DNA from: Camarhynchus parvulus
Taxonomy: Eukaryota > Chordata > Aves > Passeriformes > Thraupidae
DNA length: 64,000 nt
NCBI RefSeq assembly: GCF_901933205.1
Contig: NC_044601.1
Span: 46,385,376-46,449,375 of the forward strand
Direction: 5' to 3'
Part shown: positions 50,650-63,050 of the stretch, piece after piece
Layout: every line of letters starts with the position of its first letter
Numbering within the stretch: the stretch's first letter is position 1
Translations under genes and position numbers: made by a program
Notes under the pieces: model-generated
What the model was told of the DNA's origin: nothing
Seen by the model: only the letters and a program-made list of their open reading frames with translations
Database searches by the model: none

Positions 50650-51157
50650 GCGACCAGCAGGTCAGTGGAGGTGATTATAGCTGTTCCACTCCAGCCACAT
50701 AACAGCCCATCTGGAGTTCTGTGTCCAGCTCTAGGGCCCCAAGCATAGGAAGGATGTTGATCTGTAAAACGGGTCCAGAACAGGAGGCCACAAAAATGAT
50801 CAGAAGGCTGAAACATCTGTCCTGTGAGGAAAGACTGAGAAAATTGGGGTTGTTCTGCCTGGAGAAGAGAAGGTTCTGCGAGATCTTATTATGGCCTACA
50901 AGGGAGATGGAGAGGCACTTTTTGTAAGGGTATGTAGTGATAGGACAAGCGGGAATGGCTTCAGACTGAAAGAGGATTGATTTAGATTAGACATTAGGAA
51001 GAAATTCTCTAAGGGTGGTGAGGCACTGAAACAGTGATTAGATTTCCAGTAAACTCAGTATCAATGTAAATTATCTCTGTGGTCTTGGGACCTCCAAAAT
51101 CCTTGTCATGGATATAATATGAGGATGAACTCTGAACTGGATGATGTTTAGAGAGAC
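50650..51157 (+). mobile_element. CR1 LINE fragment, sense strand
   Basis: About 500 bases follow the 3' half of a CR1 element: CCAGCAGGTCAGTGGAGGTG, ATCTGGAGTTCTGTGTCCAG, AAAATGATCAGAAGGCTG, TTGGGGTTGTTCTGCCTGG, GTAGTGATAGGACAAGCGGG, TTAGATTAGACATTAGGAAG, GGGTGGTGAGGCACTG and finally AACTGGATGATG. They are colinear with the CR1 reverse-transcriptase end and 3' UTR. Small deletions have broken the reading frame, and the CCTTCCAACC and ATTCTGTG-type terminus is lost. The element is 5'-truncated, as usual for CR1, and inactive. Confidence 0.93.
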
Positions 51158-54087
51158 AGTACTTGTTTTTAAAATTCCTCTGTAAAGTGACCGCATCTCT
51201 GTGAACCTGAAGTTTTGATTCTCTTTCTTTTGGATTCTTTTAGTAAGGTCATGGCTCCAGTGGCCCTTGTGCACCTGGGCTGATTGCTAGTTTCAGTAAT
51301 AATATTGCATCTTCAGACGTCGTGGCTCTATTTCTGAAAATATGCTCAAATCCAGAAATTTGAAATGTTTTCATGTTGTCTACTAATGCTGAGTCTGACG
51401 TAGTAGATCCTGCAGGCACCATGTTGACTGTAGGGCATGGAGTGCCTTGGGTTGAGTTCTCAGCTCTGTGGTCAGCAACTGGCATAGCTCCAAGAATTTG
51501 CCAACAACTGGAGGGGCTATCTTGGATCAGGATACATCAGAAAGTTTTTGCAATTCACAAGCAAACCTCAAACATCAATTAGTCCTAGATACTGCCTACA
51601 CAGGGCGATTTTAGGATGAGGAGGGTGCATGTAAGTATGATGTGTCAGCTGACGGAAGATGACTAAGTCTTCGATTTAGCAAAACTCCTTGGTAAGCACT
51701 TACTTTTGTGCTAAATATGTAGAATATACATACGTAGGAAGCTGTCAGTAGAATGTTCCTTTATTTCTGTTGAACCAATTGTGGGAAGAATTGGAAAGTT
51801 GGTGTGCTGTACTGAGTACTAGAATAAATCTCCCATGTGTGGCAATTTACTAAGTTTTAGTACTGCTCGCTGTTCCATGTGTTTCATACACACTCTTCCT
51901 TTGGTGTTTTTTTCATGAAGAAGTGTCTATGAGTGAACTTGGTGACTTAGCACATGTTTTATGTCTACTGACTCTTGGCTAACTCAGTGTCAACATCTAA
52001 AATGAATTGAAATAGCTTTAAGGCTAGCATTTTTATTAGATCTTGTTGGTTGTTGAGATGCGCTCCTAACATTCCCTCTTCAAGGGAATTCCTCTGAATT
52101 TGAAGTTAAGTCACATAATTAATGAATTTAATCATAAGATGTTGTTTACATTACTTTTTCCCTCTTTATAACTTTCATGGAAAGTGTGCCTTGTTCTATG
52201 GCATTTGGATCTTCTCAGCTGGAAGGTTTTGTGTCAGGATCCTGCTTGGTAGAGATCCTCAGGTGAAGCCCAGCCCTGATTACTCTGCCACATAACACCC
52301 TTTATTGCAGCACTCTCTTCCATTGTGAGCTGAGCATTATCAAAGTGTTACTGATATGGCAGAAATATGTTTATTCTTGCATCAATCTTCCTAGTTTTCT
52401 AACTAATACTTGCTCTGTTAAGCAGAAAGGCTGAGCTTTCTGTCTCCAAACCAAACGTGTTTGTCTGTTGAACTTGGTGTGGCTGGCTTGATGGATGCTC
52501 TCAGGATGTTTGAAGGAAGAGGTACACAGGACTCTAGTCAAAAGCTGAAGCCCTTGCCAGAATATATTATTATAGACTAGACTTTAAGAACCCAAGTCAT
52601 CAAAGTAATTGCCTCTGCAGCTCAGTCCTGAGGCTACCTGCAGGTCATTTGTGTTTCTAAAGTTGTGTCTGCAACCACTCTTGATGTGATAGCACAGTTG
52701 CTTTGAAGCCAGTATATGCTGGAGGGTAAGTATGTAATCAGACTTATTGGAAGCTGATGTTGTAAGAGACTCCTCCCAGGATTAGCACTGTAGGTGTTGG
52801 CATTCCCTGTGCTCTGTATTTTCAGTGCTCAGATATCCAGCCCAGAAAATTTAGCTGTTTTGTCCCTAACAGAAAAGTCTGATTTCCAGCTTGTGGGCTG
52901 CTGATACCCTCTCCAGAAGGGAGCTGGGTTTTCCACTTCCCAGAGTGTACAAGTTACTTCTTTTTGAATCTTGCTCTTACCTCTCATTGTTGCAGTGTTT
53001 GCTAAGCAGGGCAACTATTACAATTCCACAATATCTGTTGGTGCCTTCATCTACTCTCTGAATCAATCTTTGCAAATAATTTTAATGAGGGATTTGAGTT
53101 TGGCCAGGGCTGCTTGATCTAGGACACCTTTGTAGGGTATAGGAGGCACCCAAGATGTGCAGATCCAGGACTAAATTGCAAAACATTAGTGTTATTCAGG
53201 TTAATTCCTAGACTGATACTTATCACATGGGTCATGTGGTTTACTTCACCTATATTCAGACAAGCTTCCTTTTTTCTGATTTGCTTATGGCTGTGTTGTC
53301 TTTGGAGGGCAGGAGTAAACAACTGTTTAACAAGCTACGAGAAACGGGGCATGGGAATTGTCATGGGGGATGAGGGCTTGACCTGGCTGTCCCACCCTAG
53401 CTGACAGGACCACAGCCAAGTAGGACAATCAGCTGGGCTCTTCTGACAGCACTTGTCTCCACTTGTGAGCACTCATATCTGGGAGAGCTTTTGAAAAGGG
53501 GCTCTTGATCTCAGTGTTGCAAACCATAAAATGATATATGATGTTTTGGTGTGGTGGCTCATCAGTATTTTTCCCTTGCTCTGGGAAGTCAGGAGCCCTC
53601 TGCAGCAGAGGAGCTCTCCATGGAGTCAGAGCAGCCTGTCTGGTTGTGCTGATGGTGGTGAGGGCAAGAGCAGTATTAGAGCAGCCTCCATGGCCAGTTT
53701 ACCAGGCACAGTGCTGCATCCCATGTTTGCCTCCAAACTAATGTTTTGGTTCATGGCAAGTGATATCCTGATTACAGTATCTGAGAGCTCATTTTAGAGT
53801 GAGTCATGCTTATTGGAGCTACCAGACTTAAAAGAAACTCTGAGCAAGACATGTATTTGTTTGATTGGTGTATGAAACATCTGGGTAATTAGGAAGAGCA
53901 ATCTTAAAAGCAAAAGAAGATGAGAGATATCAACTCCCATATGGTCATTAAAACTTAAACTACAAAGGTTGAAGCAGCTATACAAGACCTTAACAAATGT
54001 ATGGTAGCATCAGTCCAAAATGTGGATGTGTAGTGTAATTTCTTTTGTGTCCTCAGTAAATGCATGTGAGATAATTTCTCTGGCTCC

Positions 54088-54110
54088 TTTTTTTTTTTTT
54101 TTTTTTTTTT
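54088..54110. repeat. poly(T) run, 23 bases
   Basis: An uninterrupted T run lies in IQGAP2 intron 1. It creates Lys-rich (minus strand) and Phe-rich (plus strand) chance frames. Confidence 0.9.
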
Positions 54111-54614
54111 GGTACAGATTTCAAGATATGCAAGTACTTGCAAAACCCTGCGGAGTCCTGCTGTTTTTAAGTGCCTTTTACTTGTGTTGCCTGTATCCAT
54201 TACCTGAAACTGTTTACCCCTACTTGAAGCAATCTTCAGGGAAAAGCGGAAGACTTGCTCGTGGCATGCACGAGTCTGTGTGGGAATAGAACTAGCAAAG
54301 CACATCACAGTGCATTTCAGGAGGAGCAGGGGCTGTGGTTTTTTTACCGAGGATGTGTCATGATGTTCTCAGCTAACTGCCTTGTGAGATGCCACAGAAA
54401 GCAGCTAGTCCAGCCCTGCGTTTCCGTCCCCTCCCTTGTGCCTGCACCACGGGGCCTGCAAGTATGCAGTGGCTCAGATCAGGGAGCCAATCTTCCCAGA
54501 AACAGGTCACTTTAGCAAGAGCTGCCCCTCCTTCTGGTTCACTGGGTTGCCAGCTATGGTGTGAGAGGTGATGTGAGCATGACTGAAAACATGCGGGATG
54601 TAGGACCACATTTT

Positions 54615-54690
54615 TCACAGAATGATTGAGATTAGAAGATATCTTCAAGATGATCTAGTAGTCCAGCACTCAGCTTAGTACAAATAGGGT
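54615..54690 (-). mobile_element. CR1 3'-end fragment, reverse strand
   Basis: TCACAGAATGATTGAGATTA, then GATATCTTCAAGATGATCTA and GTCCAGCACTCAGC are the reverse complement of a CR1 3' terminus (the usual form reads TCACAGAAT...GGAAGGGACCTCCAAGATCATCTAGTCC in pieces). Only about 75 bases remain. Confidence 0.75.
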
Positions 54691-55568
54691 GTCATTTTGG
54701 TAACTGGTATATGAAGGCTGTTAACAAAAGTCTCACTGCTGCGGCTGAAATTCATCTGGAAGTCAGCACAACAGTACGCTCCTTCAGACTCACTGCTAGA
54801 AACATTTGGAAAAATTGGAGAGCTGCTCACAGAGGCCCCCTCTGTACTCTACAAATAGAGAAAGACCAATCACTGGGTAGTAGACATAAATAATTGGAGT
54901 TATTTGCAGCTGGAGATGTGCACAGACACCTATCCTTAATAGGCTGGGAGAGTGTTTTTATGGGAGGTGATGAGGTTGCAGCAGTAAGTAGGAGAAACCA
55001 CAGATGGCTCATTTGATTACAACCGTCGTCACCTCCCTCACTGGGAGGCAGCTCAGCGTGTTGCAGTCTCACGGGTTCCTGAAGTGGCAGCCAATTCCCA
55101 TGCTGTCCTTGAGATACCTTTGCAGTGTGTTGTCTTTGTCTCTAGTGTTGAGGATCTGCTTAGCATGGGGCTGCTCTACCTGCTTCTTACCTTGAACTTC
55201 CTCATGAGAGTCCTCAAACTCTTCTGAGGATGTATAAGCTGAAACTCTGCTGGCTCCCAGCCTCAGCCCCCGTGTTTGAGTGCTCCATCAGCCCCACCAC
55301 GAGGGCTCAATCCTGCCCCCAAACCAGGCAATGGCCTCAGAGCAATACACGCTTGAAGAAGTGAAACTTGAGGAATTCTCTGTAGAAAGAACAGAATACT
55401 CTTGGTGACCTAGACATCTTTGTGCACCATACTATAAAAGGCCTCTTTTAAAGAGAAGTGGTAAATATTTTTATTTCCCTTCTTCAGCAATTCACCCAGG
55501 TTCTAAGTAAAATTGCTCTAAAAATCACCCAGACTCGTGTGTAACTTGATATGGGTTTCTGTTTGCAG

Positions 55569-55668
55569 CTATTGTGGATGATGAAAGGCTTTCTGCAGAG
55601 GAAATGGATGAGAGGAGGCGTCAGAATATTGCTTATGAGTATCTGTGCCACTTAGAAGAAGCAAAAAG
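55569..55668 (+). CDS. IQGAP2: IQGAP2 exon 2: start of calponin-homology domain
   Basis: The exon completes a Ser codon, then reads IVDDERLSAEEMDERRRQNI and AYEYLCHLEEAK, ending two bases into an Arg codon at AAAAG|GTGAGT. This matches IQGAP2 residues 16 to about 49. IVDDERLSAEEMDERRRQNI separates it from IQGAP1, which has LDNERLTAEEMDERRRQNV at this place. The last third is the beginning of the calponin-homology domain that binds F-actin; the rest of the domain lies beyond the window. The acceptor is TTCTGTTTGCAG. The 100-base length and the phases fit a split Ser upstream and a split Arg downstream. Confidence 0.97.
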
Positions 55669-58600
55669 GTGAGTAAATGAAAGCACACTTATTTCTGGCC
55701 TTTAAATGTGGACATTCAGGCCTGTTGTATTCTTGAGCATCATAATTTTTGATTCAACATCTGAATTACTTGGATTAACTGAATGTTGGAGTATCACAGC
55801 ACTCAGTATGAGAAACTAATGCCCAGTATGAAAAGTCTGATTCAAAGAAAGATTCAGAAATAATCAAGACAACATCCTGAAACTGATTGTGGTGTCCATT
55901 TTCACTGAAAGTTGGGGCTGGATACTAAAATACAAGGCTGTAGTTTTGTGAGAAACTGAGTCAGGCTTATGTGACCAACTGGGGAGAGTATTTTTGTCCT
56001 GGCTCTGTGGCTGTGCTCCCTCCTTGGTGCTACTTCTTATGGAGTGATCAGGTCACTAAGATGGCAGAAAATCACCCGGGCTCTTACAGGTTTAATGATT
56101 GAATCATCTTTGTGTTACAGTGGCAAGTCCAGGCAATGCAATAAGAGAAGATGGACTCTGCTCTTGCTTCAGTTCCTACTGGTCAGCAGTACTCATCTCT
56201 TAAAGCAACAGAAACAGTGATGAAACACTGATTTGAAAGTGCACAGAATTTTGATCACCTTTGTGCAAATGTACTGTCCTATGTTCATTTCATTCTCAAA
56301 ACAAATATTCAACAACATTTTCATAATTAGAGAGCAGGGAAACAGGGTACAATATCCTTGTGCTTTTGAAGTAGCTTCAAGTGCTGCAATTATTATATAT
56401 GTAAAAGCCTATTTTATATTCTGTCTGATCAGACTTTTTCAAAGATGCCTCTTATACTCACGTTATTGTTATTGCACCACTGGTAGCATCTTGCTTCTGC
56501 TCTGTGTTTGTTGATGATGATGTTTTTACTTATAAACTATGAATTTCTATTGAATTTCTATTGAGAAAAGAAAACTTGAACTGTGATTAGTAGTGCAAGC
56601 TGTGAAACCTTAGTGTGAAGATGAAGCTTAGCATCTTTGTAATGGTTTAAACAAGTGTATTTCAGTCAGTAATCTACTGTTAAATTGTGCTCTGGGCCTT
56701 GAATCCACAGTGTTTCCCTCTCAATAGCTGCCAGTGGTTTGGTCCTAGGAGTATTGTTATAAAAATCAGCCATTCTTACTTCCTCTTCACTACGTTGTTC
56801 CATTTGGTGTAGCAAGCATTGCCTCCTTTGCCTCTTCTTCCTCTTTCTCCTGCAGTGGTTCCCTGTTCAGATATTTAAGATGGCAAGTGTCATCCTGCTG
56901 CCAGGGAGGACTGACCTGCTCCAAAGGCTCCTGCTGCCCCCATTATGCAGTGGAAGAGATTGCCCTCAGTCAGATGAGTCAGCTTGCTCTGCTGGCTATG
57001 TGAAGGTCTTTTGCTGAGTTAGTTTTCTGTGGTTTAGTGAGCTGACTGGTCTGACCAAGGGGTCAGAGGAGAATCTGAGCAGGCAAGAGGAGGAGGATGG
57101 GGTGCAGCTGCACACTGGAGAGAGGGAAGGGAGCAGGTTTCACTTGTGGAGGTGTTAGATCATGTCCACCGTATCAGCAAACCTCAGTGAGTCAAGGTTT
57201 GATTTCACTCAAGGTTTCTCCTTGGTATGTTGCAACTCACCTATCTGCTGCCTTATGGCATCTAGTCTCCAAAGTCAACCTTTTCTCTTCTGCTGCTATT
57301 ATGACTGCTTTTTCTTCCCGGCTCTCTTCAACCTTCCCCTTTCCCAGGCTACTTGTCATTTTGAAATTGAGTCCTCTAGCTAATTTGAAGCAGCTCCCTT
57401 GATATTTCACAAGGAGATGTGAAATTATTTTTACAACTAATGACTTAAAATAGCATCTGCTGTGAGTAACCTCCTCTCCTTCCTTGTATTTATTTTCATA
57501 GAGATTCTTGCCACTAGCAGTTCTCTAGAGGAAGCATTGTTTTAGCTCTGTAGTCCATGATGGGACTTCCTATCCGGGACAATTACTTTCAGGGTTGTTG
57601 GGTACCTGGAAGCTTTTCTGGATCTCTGTTTGAAAAATCAGAATCTCAATGGTGATTACTTCATAAGGTGGGGATGAGTTCTGCAGTGTAAGGAGCATTG
57701 TACTTCCCTTACTAAGGGATTGGGCTGTTGTGGATGGAGCTGAAGTGGCAGCACGATGCTGCTGGATGTCCTCCTCTGCCTCAGTGCACTGGTTCCAGTG
57801 CTCATTAGGAAGGAAGGGGTCACCATGCAGAGCGTGGTGGTGGCCCTGGGAGTGATTTTGGGGAGACAGAACTGCTGTGAGAAAACAGAGTGTGAGACTT
57901 TGCCCCAAGACACTCTTGCTACTGTGAAAACAACCCAGCTACAAACAGCTACAAAAAAGCTTGTAGAAACAAGTAGAAATGCCTGAGTCTCATGGCTGTG
58001 TAGTCCCTAGCCCTGCTTTGCCAGGAGGTGACCTATGTTGTCCAGGGAAACTGAGCTAGTGCCAGCCCCAGGCTCGGATGTCAAGGGTACATGACCACGC
58101 TTTTCCCAGCACCAATCTGGAGAAATGGGAAACATGAGAAAGTTCTGTATCTCTTCTCACTGCATGGTTATTCACTCTGTGAGCTTGATTAGGGGTGAAA
58201 CTTGTTCATTTATATTCCTTGTCTGTACCTGCATGATTATAGCATTTTCACTGTCACTACAGAGCCTGAACAAAACTGGGGACTCTGGAAAGTGAGATGG
58301 AGAGCAACAGGGTCACAATTCAAATGAGACCAGCCTTGGGGAGGCTCGAGCGTAGGCTTCTTCCACAACACGTGGTGGGTCCTGCCCTTCGCTCACAGGA
58401 ATACAGGAACATTCCCAAGTGATGGGCATCTGCAACTTTGGCTGCTGCTGCTGGATGGAGGGGTCCCAGCTGGGTGCTGCCCAGCTCTGCAGCAGCACCC
58501 ATGGGATGTGCAGGCCCTCTTCCCCTGCTGTGTGCTTGTGGCAGCGGGTCTGACTCAGAGCAGGCAGGGTGGTGCCTTCAGCCCCAGGTGCAGCAGCTGG

Positions 58601-59325
58601 TTGTGAAACCACCCAGAGCTCTGCCTGCTGCCTGCTTGCTCACAGCAGTACCCTCCTAGGGTGAATCTGGAGAGTGGGAACTGCCTTTAGGACATATTTA
58701 ATCTTTGTCCTGAGTGCTTGGAGAGGACTTCTAAATATTCATAACTCTGTGGATAACAATGACAATAAATAGACTGAATGAGTAAGTCAAGGTGAGTTTT
58801 TCCAGTTGGCAGGTGCTGAAATGACAGCAGATACTATTTTAGATAATCAAATGTGCGCAAATACAGTGTGCTTTAGTCCACATTGGAGAGTAATAAATAC
58901 TGAAATAAACAATAAATAGCAAAAGATCAAGCAGAATATGACTGGGGGTGTGTCAGGAGGTATATTTTGCTTCTCACCATGTTTGTAATGAAAACATTAC
59001 TTTGTAGCAGCTCTGCATTTTAAAATTCCAGAATTAATTAAACAGGTAAAGAATGTACGCTTTCAGCTGCTTTTTAGATCACTGTTTGCATATTTAATTA
59101 TGGTAGCCCAGCTTTAATAAAAACTTGGCTAAAAGTTCAACATGAAAAAAGAATCCTGTCACTGGTAGCTGATGCTTCTGCAAATACCTTCTGAGCTAGG
59201 CAGAGTATCTGTTACACCTATACAACATAGGAAATTGGTTTTTAAGTACAATGAACAGGCTTGTAATATCTGCAGAGGTCATTAAAGTTTGATAGAGTGT
59301 TATATTTGATATTGAGGAAAGAATC

Positions 59326-59341
59326 TTTTTTTTTTTTTTTT
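59326..59341. repeat. poly(T) run, 16 bases
   Basis: A simple T run in IQGAP2 intron 2. Confidence 0.85.
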
Positions 59342-62300
59342 GTTACATTGCTGGGCCCCTTTCTTCCTGAGATTGCACATCTGATAAAATGAGGTTTTGG
59401 TTGCTGGTATATATTTTACCTTTAAGCAAAGTCTCTTGCACATTAAACAAAAAACCAAAAAGGAGCAAAAAATTGATAGCATCCCATTTCCTTGAGCTTC
59501 TGAGAAGAAAAAAAATCAAGAATATACATTTAGGAGTAGGGATTTTTGCACTTCAAGAAATGTAGCCATGGATGCCACTAATAGAAGCCCTACAGATGTT
59601 ACCCTGACACATATCCAGTATAATCTGGACAATCACACTAGTAAATAGCAAAAGTCTAAGGTGGGCATAAACAGCTGTGTTACAAGCCCTCAGGTCGTCT
59701 TGTGTTATGTGAATTTTAACAGGTGCATGCCCACATTTTTCCCAGCCCCAGTCTGGCAAAAGTAATATTGACCACAGCATCCTCCTTTCCAAAGGAAATA
59801 ACCCAGCACACCAAATTCTGGCTTGGGTTTGGCTTTTGCTGTTGTTTGTCTCTGCTGATATGTAATTACTGCACTGCAAAGATAATACAGATTTGAAGGA
59901 TTTAAATTGTGATTGAAGCTTTGGCATATAAAGCAAATCAAATTTTCACTAAATGTGTTGTGGCTGGCTAGGCTTATAATCACCCATAGTGAAGTAGATA
60001 CTGTTTCTCTTGGCTTTTTAGAAATTATACCTTCTTATGATAAGATTGAATTTGAGCCATGGAACTCCTCATTTTACTAGCCTTGACTCTCCCTGCATGA
60101 AATGGGATATACTTTGTTTCATAAAGCATATTCTGCAATTTCATAAACAGAGCTGCCAGAACATTTTTTTTCTTGCTCAGCTGTTCAGCAAGGCAGTAAC
60201 TTGTATAAAACACTGAAGTTTCAGCTTCAGTATTAGGACGATAAAGATACAGTAAAAGAAATCTATCCAGGAAATTTCTTTTTGAGAAGTTTTTTTTTTA
60301 ATGTTGAATAATTAATTTCTCATTCTTCTGCAAATTCTTTTCAATAGAAAAACAAATTGTCCTGTTTTGTTTCTAAAACCTGCCTCTTTCATAATGTTGG
60401 TTTTGTTAATTGGTTTGCAATGGCTAGTTGCAGTATTGGTTGATGATATGATAGTTATGACCTGCTGAACAAAAATGTACCCACAGTTTAATGTACTTAA
60501 AAAGTCAAACCCTGAAGTGTTTACTTAGCTTTTGTTAAAGCCAAAAGCTTTGCAGTACCATAGCAAGACAGAAAGCTCAAGTTGCCAGGACTGTGGGACC
60601 ATGGAGGTTGGCTAAGGGGATCACTGTTTCTGGGGAAGGCACCAGAGTCCTACAAAGACTTAGTGTACTATGAGTGAAGTCTGCCAGGTTTCATGTTGCT
60701 GTTTCTCCAGGAATAAAATTATGGCAACCATTCAGCCCTGGCAGGCCATGAGTGAATTAATATTACTTAAATACTTTCAGACTACAGGAAATATTTAAAG
60801 ACTTGTGCCCTTAGTAAATACAAAATATTGTAATCTAGCTGTAAAACTACCTAATTTTAGGCAGAAAATATTAAAATATTTCTTAGTAACAAGTTTCGTA
60901 GGGGTTTGTCAGAAAATTCTTTTGGTACTGGTAGTCTACTACCGTGTTGTAAATTATGAACTCTGTCTCCCCACTGCTGTCTGCTTTTAGCCAAATAAAG
61001 TACTATTGAATGTGGCTGGCAGCACCTCTGTAAAGGTCAAATGTTTGAAATTAGGGTGTGTCATGACATGAAATTCCTTGAAAGAAACCTACTTAGCTGT
61101 GTTATACCTATTGCTGAAGTGTTGTGTTCCACACCAAAGTACTGATCGACAGGTGTACTTGCTGTTTCACATCTTGGTCCTCAGCACGCTTACCTAGACT
61201 GCCAGATATTGGTAGAACAGCATTTTGTTTTGGAGAGTTATACAATCGTGCTGATAAGCCAGAATTTTTGTATGCAAGTGTGATGTCAGTGGTATCAATC
61301 AATCCAATAATTGCTTGGATAGTGATATTTGCATATGAAAAGTCTCGATGGTGAGATCTAAAGGCGAGAGAAACCTTTTGTGCTAGTTTCTGTGCAGGAT
61401 GCATTGACCTGCTTACTGGCATGTTGAGGTAACGTGTAATGGGTCATTGCTCAGTGTGTATACTTGTGGAATAATGATGCCCAGTAATGATGGATGTGAC
61501 CTTTGTTTTTTAGACTGAACCATATGGCACTTGTCCCATAGCATGCACTGGAGCTAACAGTAGAGTCGCTTCAGAGCCAGTTAGCTCTCTTTCTTAAAGT
61601 TTTCCACCTTTCTTTTAGGCACTACTGTCTTGTAAAAGGAATTGTAATTTGTTGGTTTGTTTGTTTTTTCTTTTTTAATGGAAGACTGACAAATTTGAAG
61701 CTAGTTCGTGCTCTGCTGCCTATGTATTGATGTTTGTAGGCTAAGTTTCACCAAGAGAGCACACAGCATTTTCATTTCTCCTTCACTTTCTCCTCTACAT
61801 CTTCGATTATCTGAGGTGCAACTAGAAAGCTTCTATGACTTTATACTCCGCTCACAAGTCTACCCAATTGCCAGGTCAAAGCAGTGGCTTCATTCTGCAC
61901 CCTGGGTAGCTCCTGGTTAATATTAAGCATGACCTGAGGTGGCCTCACCAAGGTATCAGTAGTGGCTGAGTTGCTACATTACCGTGGGGAGCACATGAAG
62001 GATACTGGCGGGGGTGCTTGTACATCACCAACCCAAAACTCTGTGTCTGGAAGGTTGCTAAAGAAAAGCCTGGGGCTGAAATATGTAGAGAGGAACAGAG
62101 CTGTGGGGATTAGACGTACTCAGGGTTTGTACCTTGCTTAAGAGAGTCATGCTGTTGGGAAGGATCTGTGACATAGGAAGGACATCATGGGAAGGAAGGA
62201 CATCTTTTGCTTAGTGTTGAAGGGCTTAAGTGTTGCTCTTGACCTTTGGGTAAGTCCTTCTGCACTGTTTCATATTTACCTGAGAGCAGCCAAGGCCTTT

Positions 62301-62505
62301 GCTTCTCTGTGTGTTAATGACAGAATATTAGTGACAGCATGTCATGGCAGTGCTTGTGTGCTTTGCCCATGCCACCCACTCTGGACTGCAGACTGTGGTG
62401 GCTGCATGCCATGCTGCTGGAGCAGCTGACGAGAGAGTGGTGCATTCTTCCTGGCACACATCCCATTGGACTGTATCCCTAGTGTAGCACTCACTGCATT
62501 ATGCT

Positions 62506-62575
62506 TAATCTCCTCCTCTGGTCCAAGGCAAACAGTCATCATTGCCTGTTTGCCTTGGACCAGGGGAGGAGATTA
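62506..62575. repeat. 30-bp near-perfect inverted repeat with 10-base loop
   Basis: The left arm 62506-62535 (begins TAATCTCCTCCTC, ends GGCAAACAG) and right arm 62546-62575 (begins CTGTTTGCC, ends GGAGGAGATTA) are reverse complements over 30 positions with one exception. That exception is a T opposite a G, which pairs as U-G in sense RNA. The loop is TCATCATTGC. The pairing does not continue outside the arms. I recognise no transposon. Confidence 0.95.
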
Positions 62576-63016
62576 CCTGTACTGAAGGAATTTGCTTCTT
62601 AACAGCCCTTTTGCAGGAGTGTACTTTTCACATGTTGAGATCCTTCTTTCTCAGCTTACCGTGTCCTGGAGAGCTGTTGATCTTTGGAAGAAATGTTTAT
62701 TCAGGCTCTGTCAGAAAGCCTTGTGGGGAGGTATGAATAGCTCTTCATAGGTCAGAAGAGAAGGGTCAGCAGCTGTATGTGGTAACCTCTACAGCACTAC
62801 TTTGTACTGACCACTGATGCAGTGAGGTGCCCACAGGTGTGTGTGGGATCTTACTGTGTATTGGATACAAGAAATTACTGTTCACAAGAAACATGCTGCT
62901 AGAGCAGGAGAATTTTGCAATTATTTCATGAATGCTAGAAATCCACATCTCTGTGACTTAGCTACTGTTTTGTGACTGAGAGTCCTAAAATTGGTCTAAT
63001 GAATGTTTAGATTTGC

Positions 63017-63050
63017 AAAAAAAAAAAAAAAAAAACAAAAAAACAAACCA
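63017..63050. repeat. poly(A) run with (A)nC extension
   Basis: Nineteen A residues are followed by CAAAAAAACAAACC, in IQGAP2 intron 2. It may be a retroposon tail, but no body is recognisable upstream. Confidence 0.85.

Larger units (their letters stand above)
33912..55568 (+). other. IQGAP2: IQGAP2 intron 1, 21.7 kb
   Basis: The donor is GTGAGT and the acceptor TTTGCAG. I find no other exon in it. Its start is G/T-rich with G-quadruplex potential, then comes a degenerate GTAACTT-type repeat at 34185-34430. It also holds a G-rich quadruplex candidate (42203-42239), a 104-base tandem duplication (46658-46865), a CR1 copy (50650-51157), a short reverse CR1 fragment (54615-54690) and a 23-base T run. 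The rest is unique DNA with chance open frames. IQGAP genes are known to use alternative first exons, but I cannot recognise one here. Confidence 0.85.

Noticed and set aside
50721..50927. 68-codon frame reading like a conserved protein
   Set aside because: It lies wholly inside the CR1 fragment and is a remnant of that element.
33866..55668. IQGAP1 or IQGAP3 instead of IQGAP2
   Set aside because: The short EELxSLQRP start and IVDDERLSAEEM fit IQGAP2, and IQGAP1 has a different N-terminus and LDNERLTAEEM. The SV2C neighbour also fits IQGAP2.
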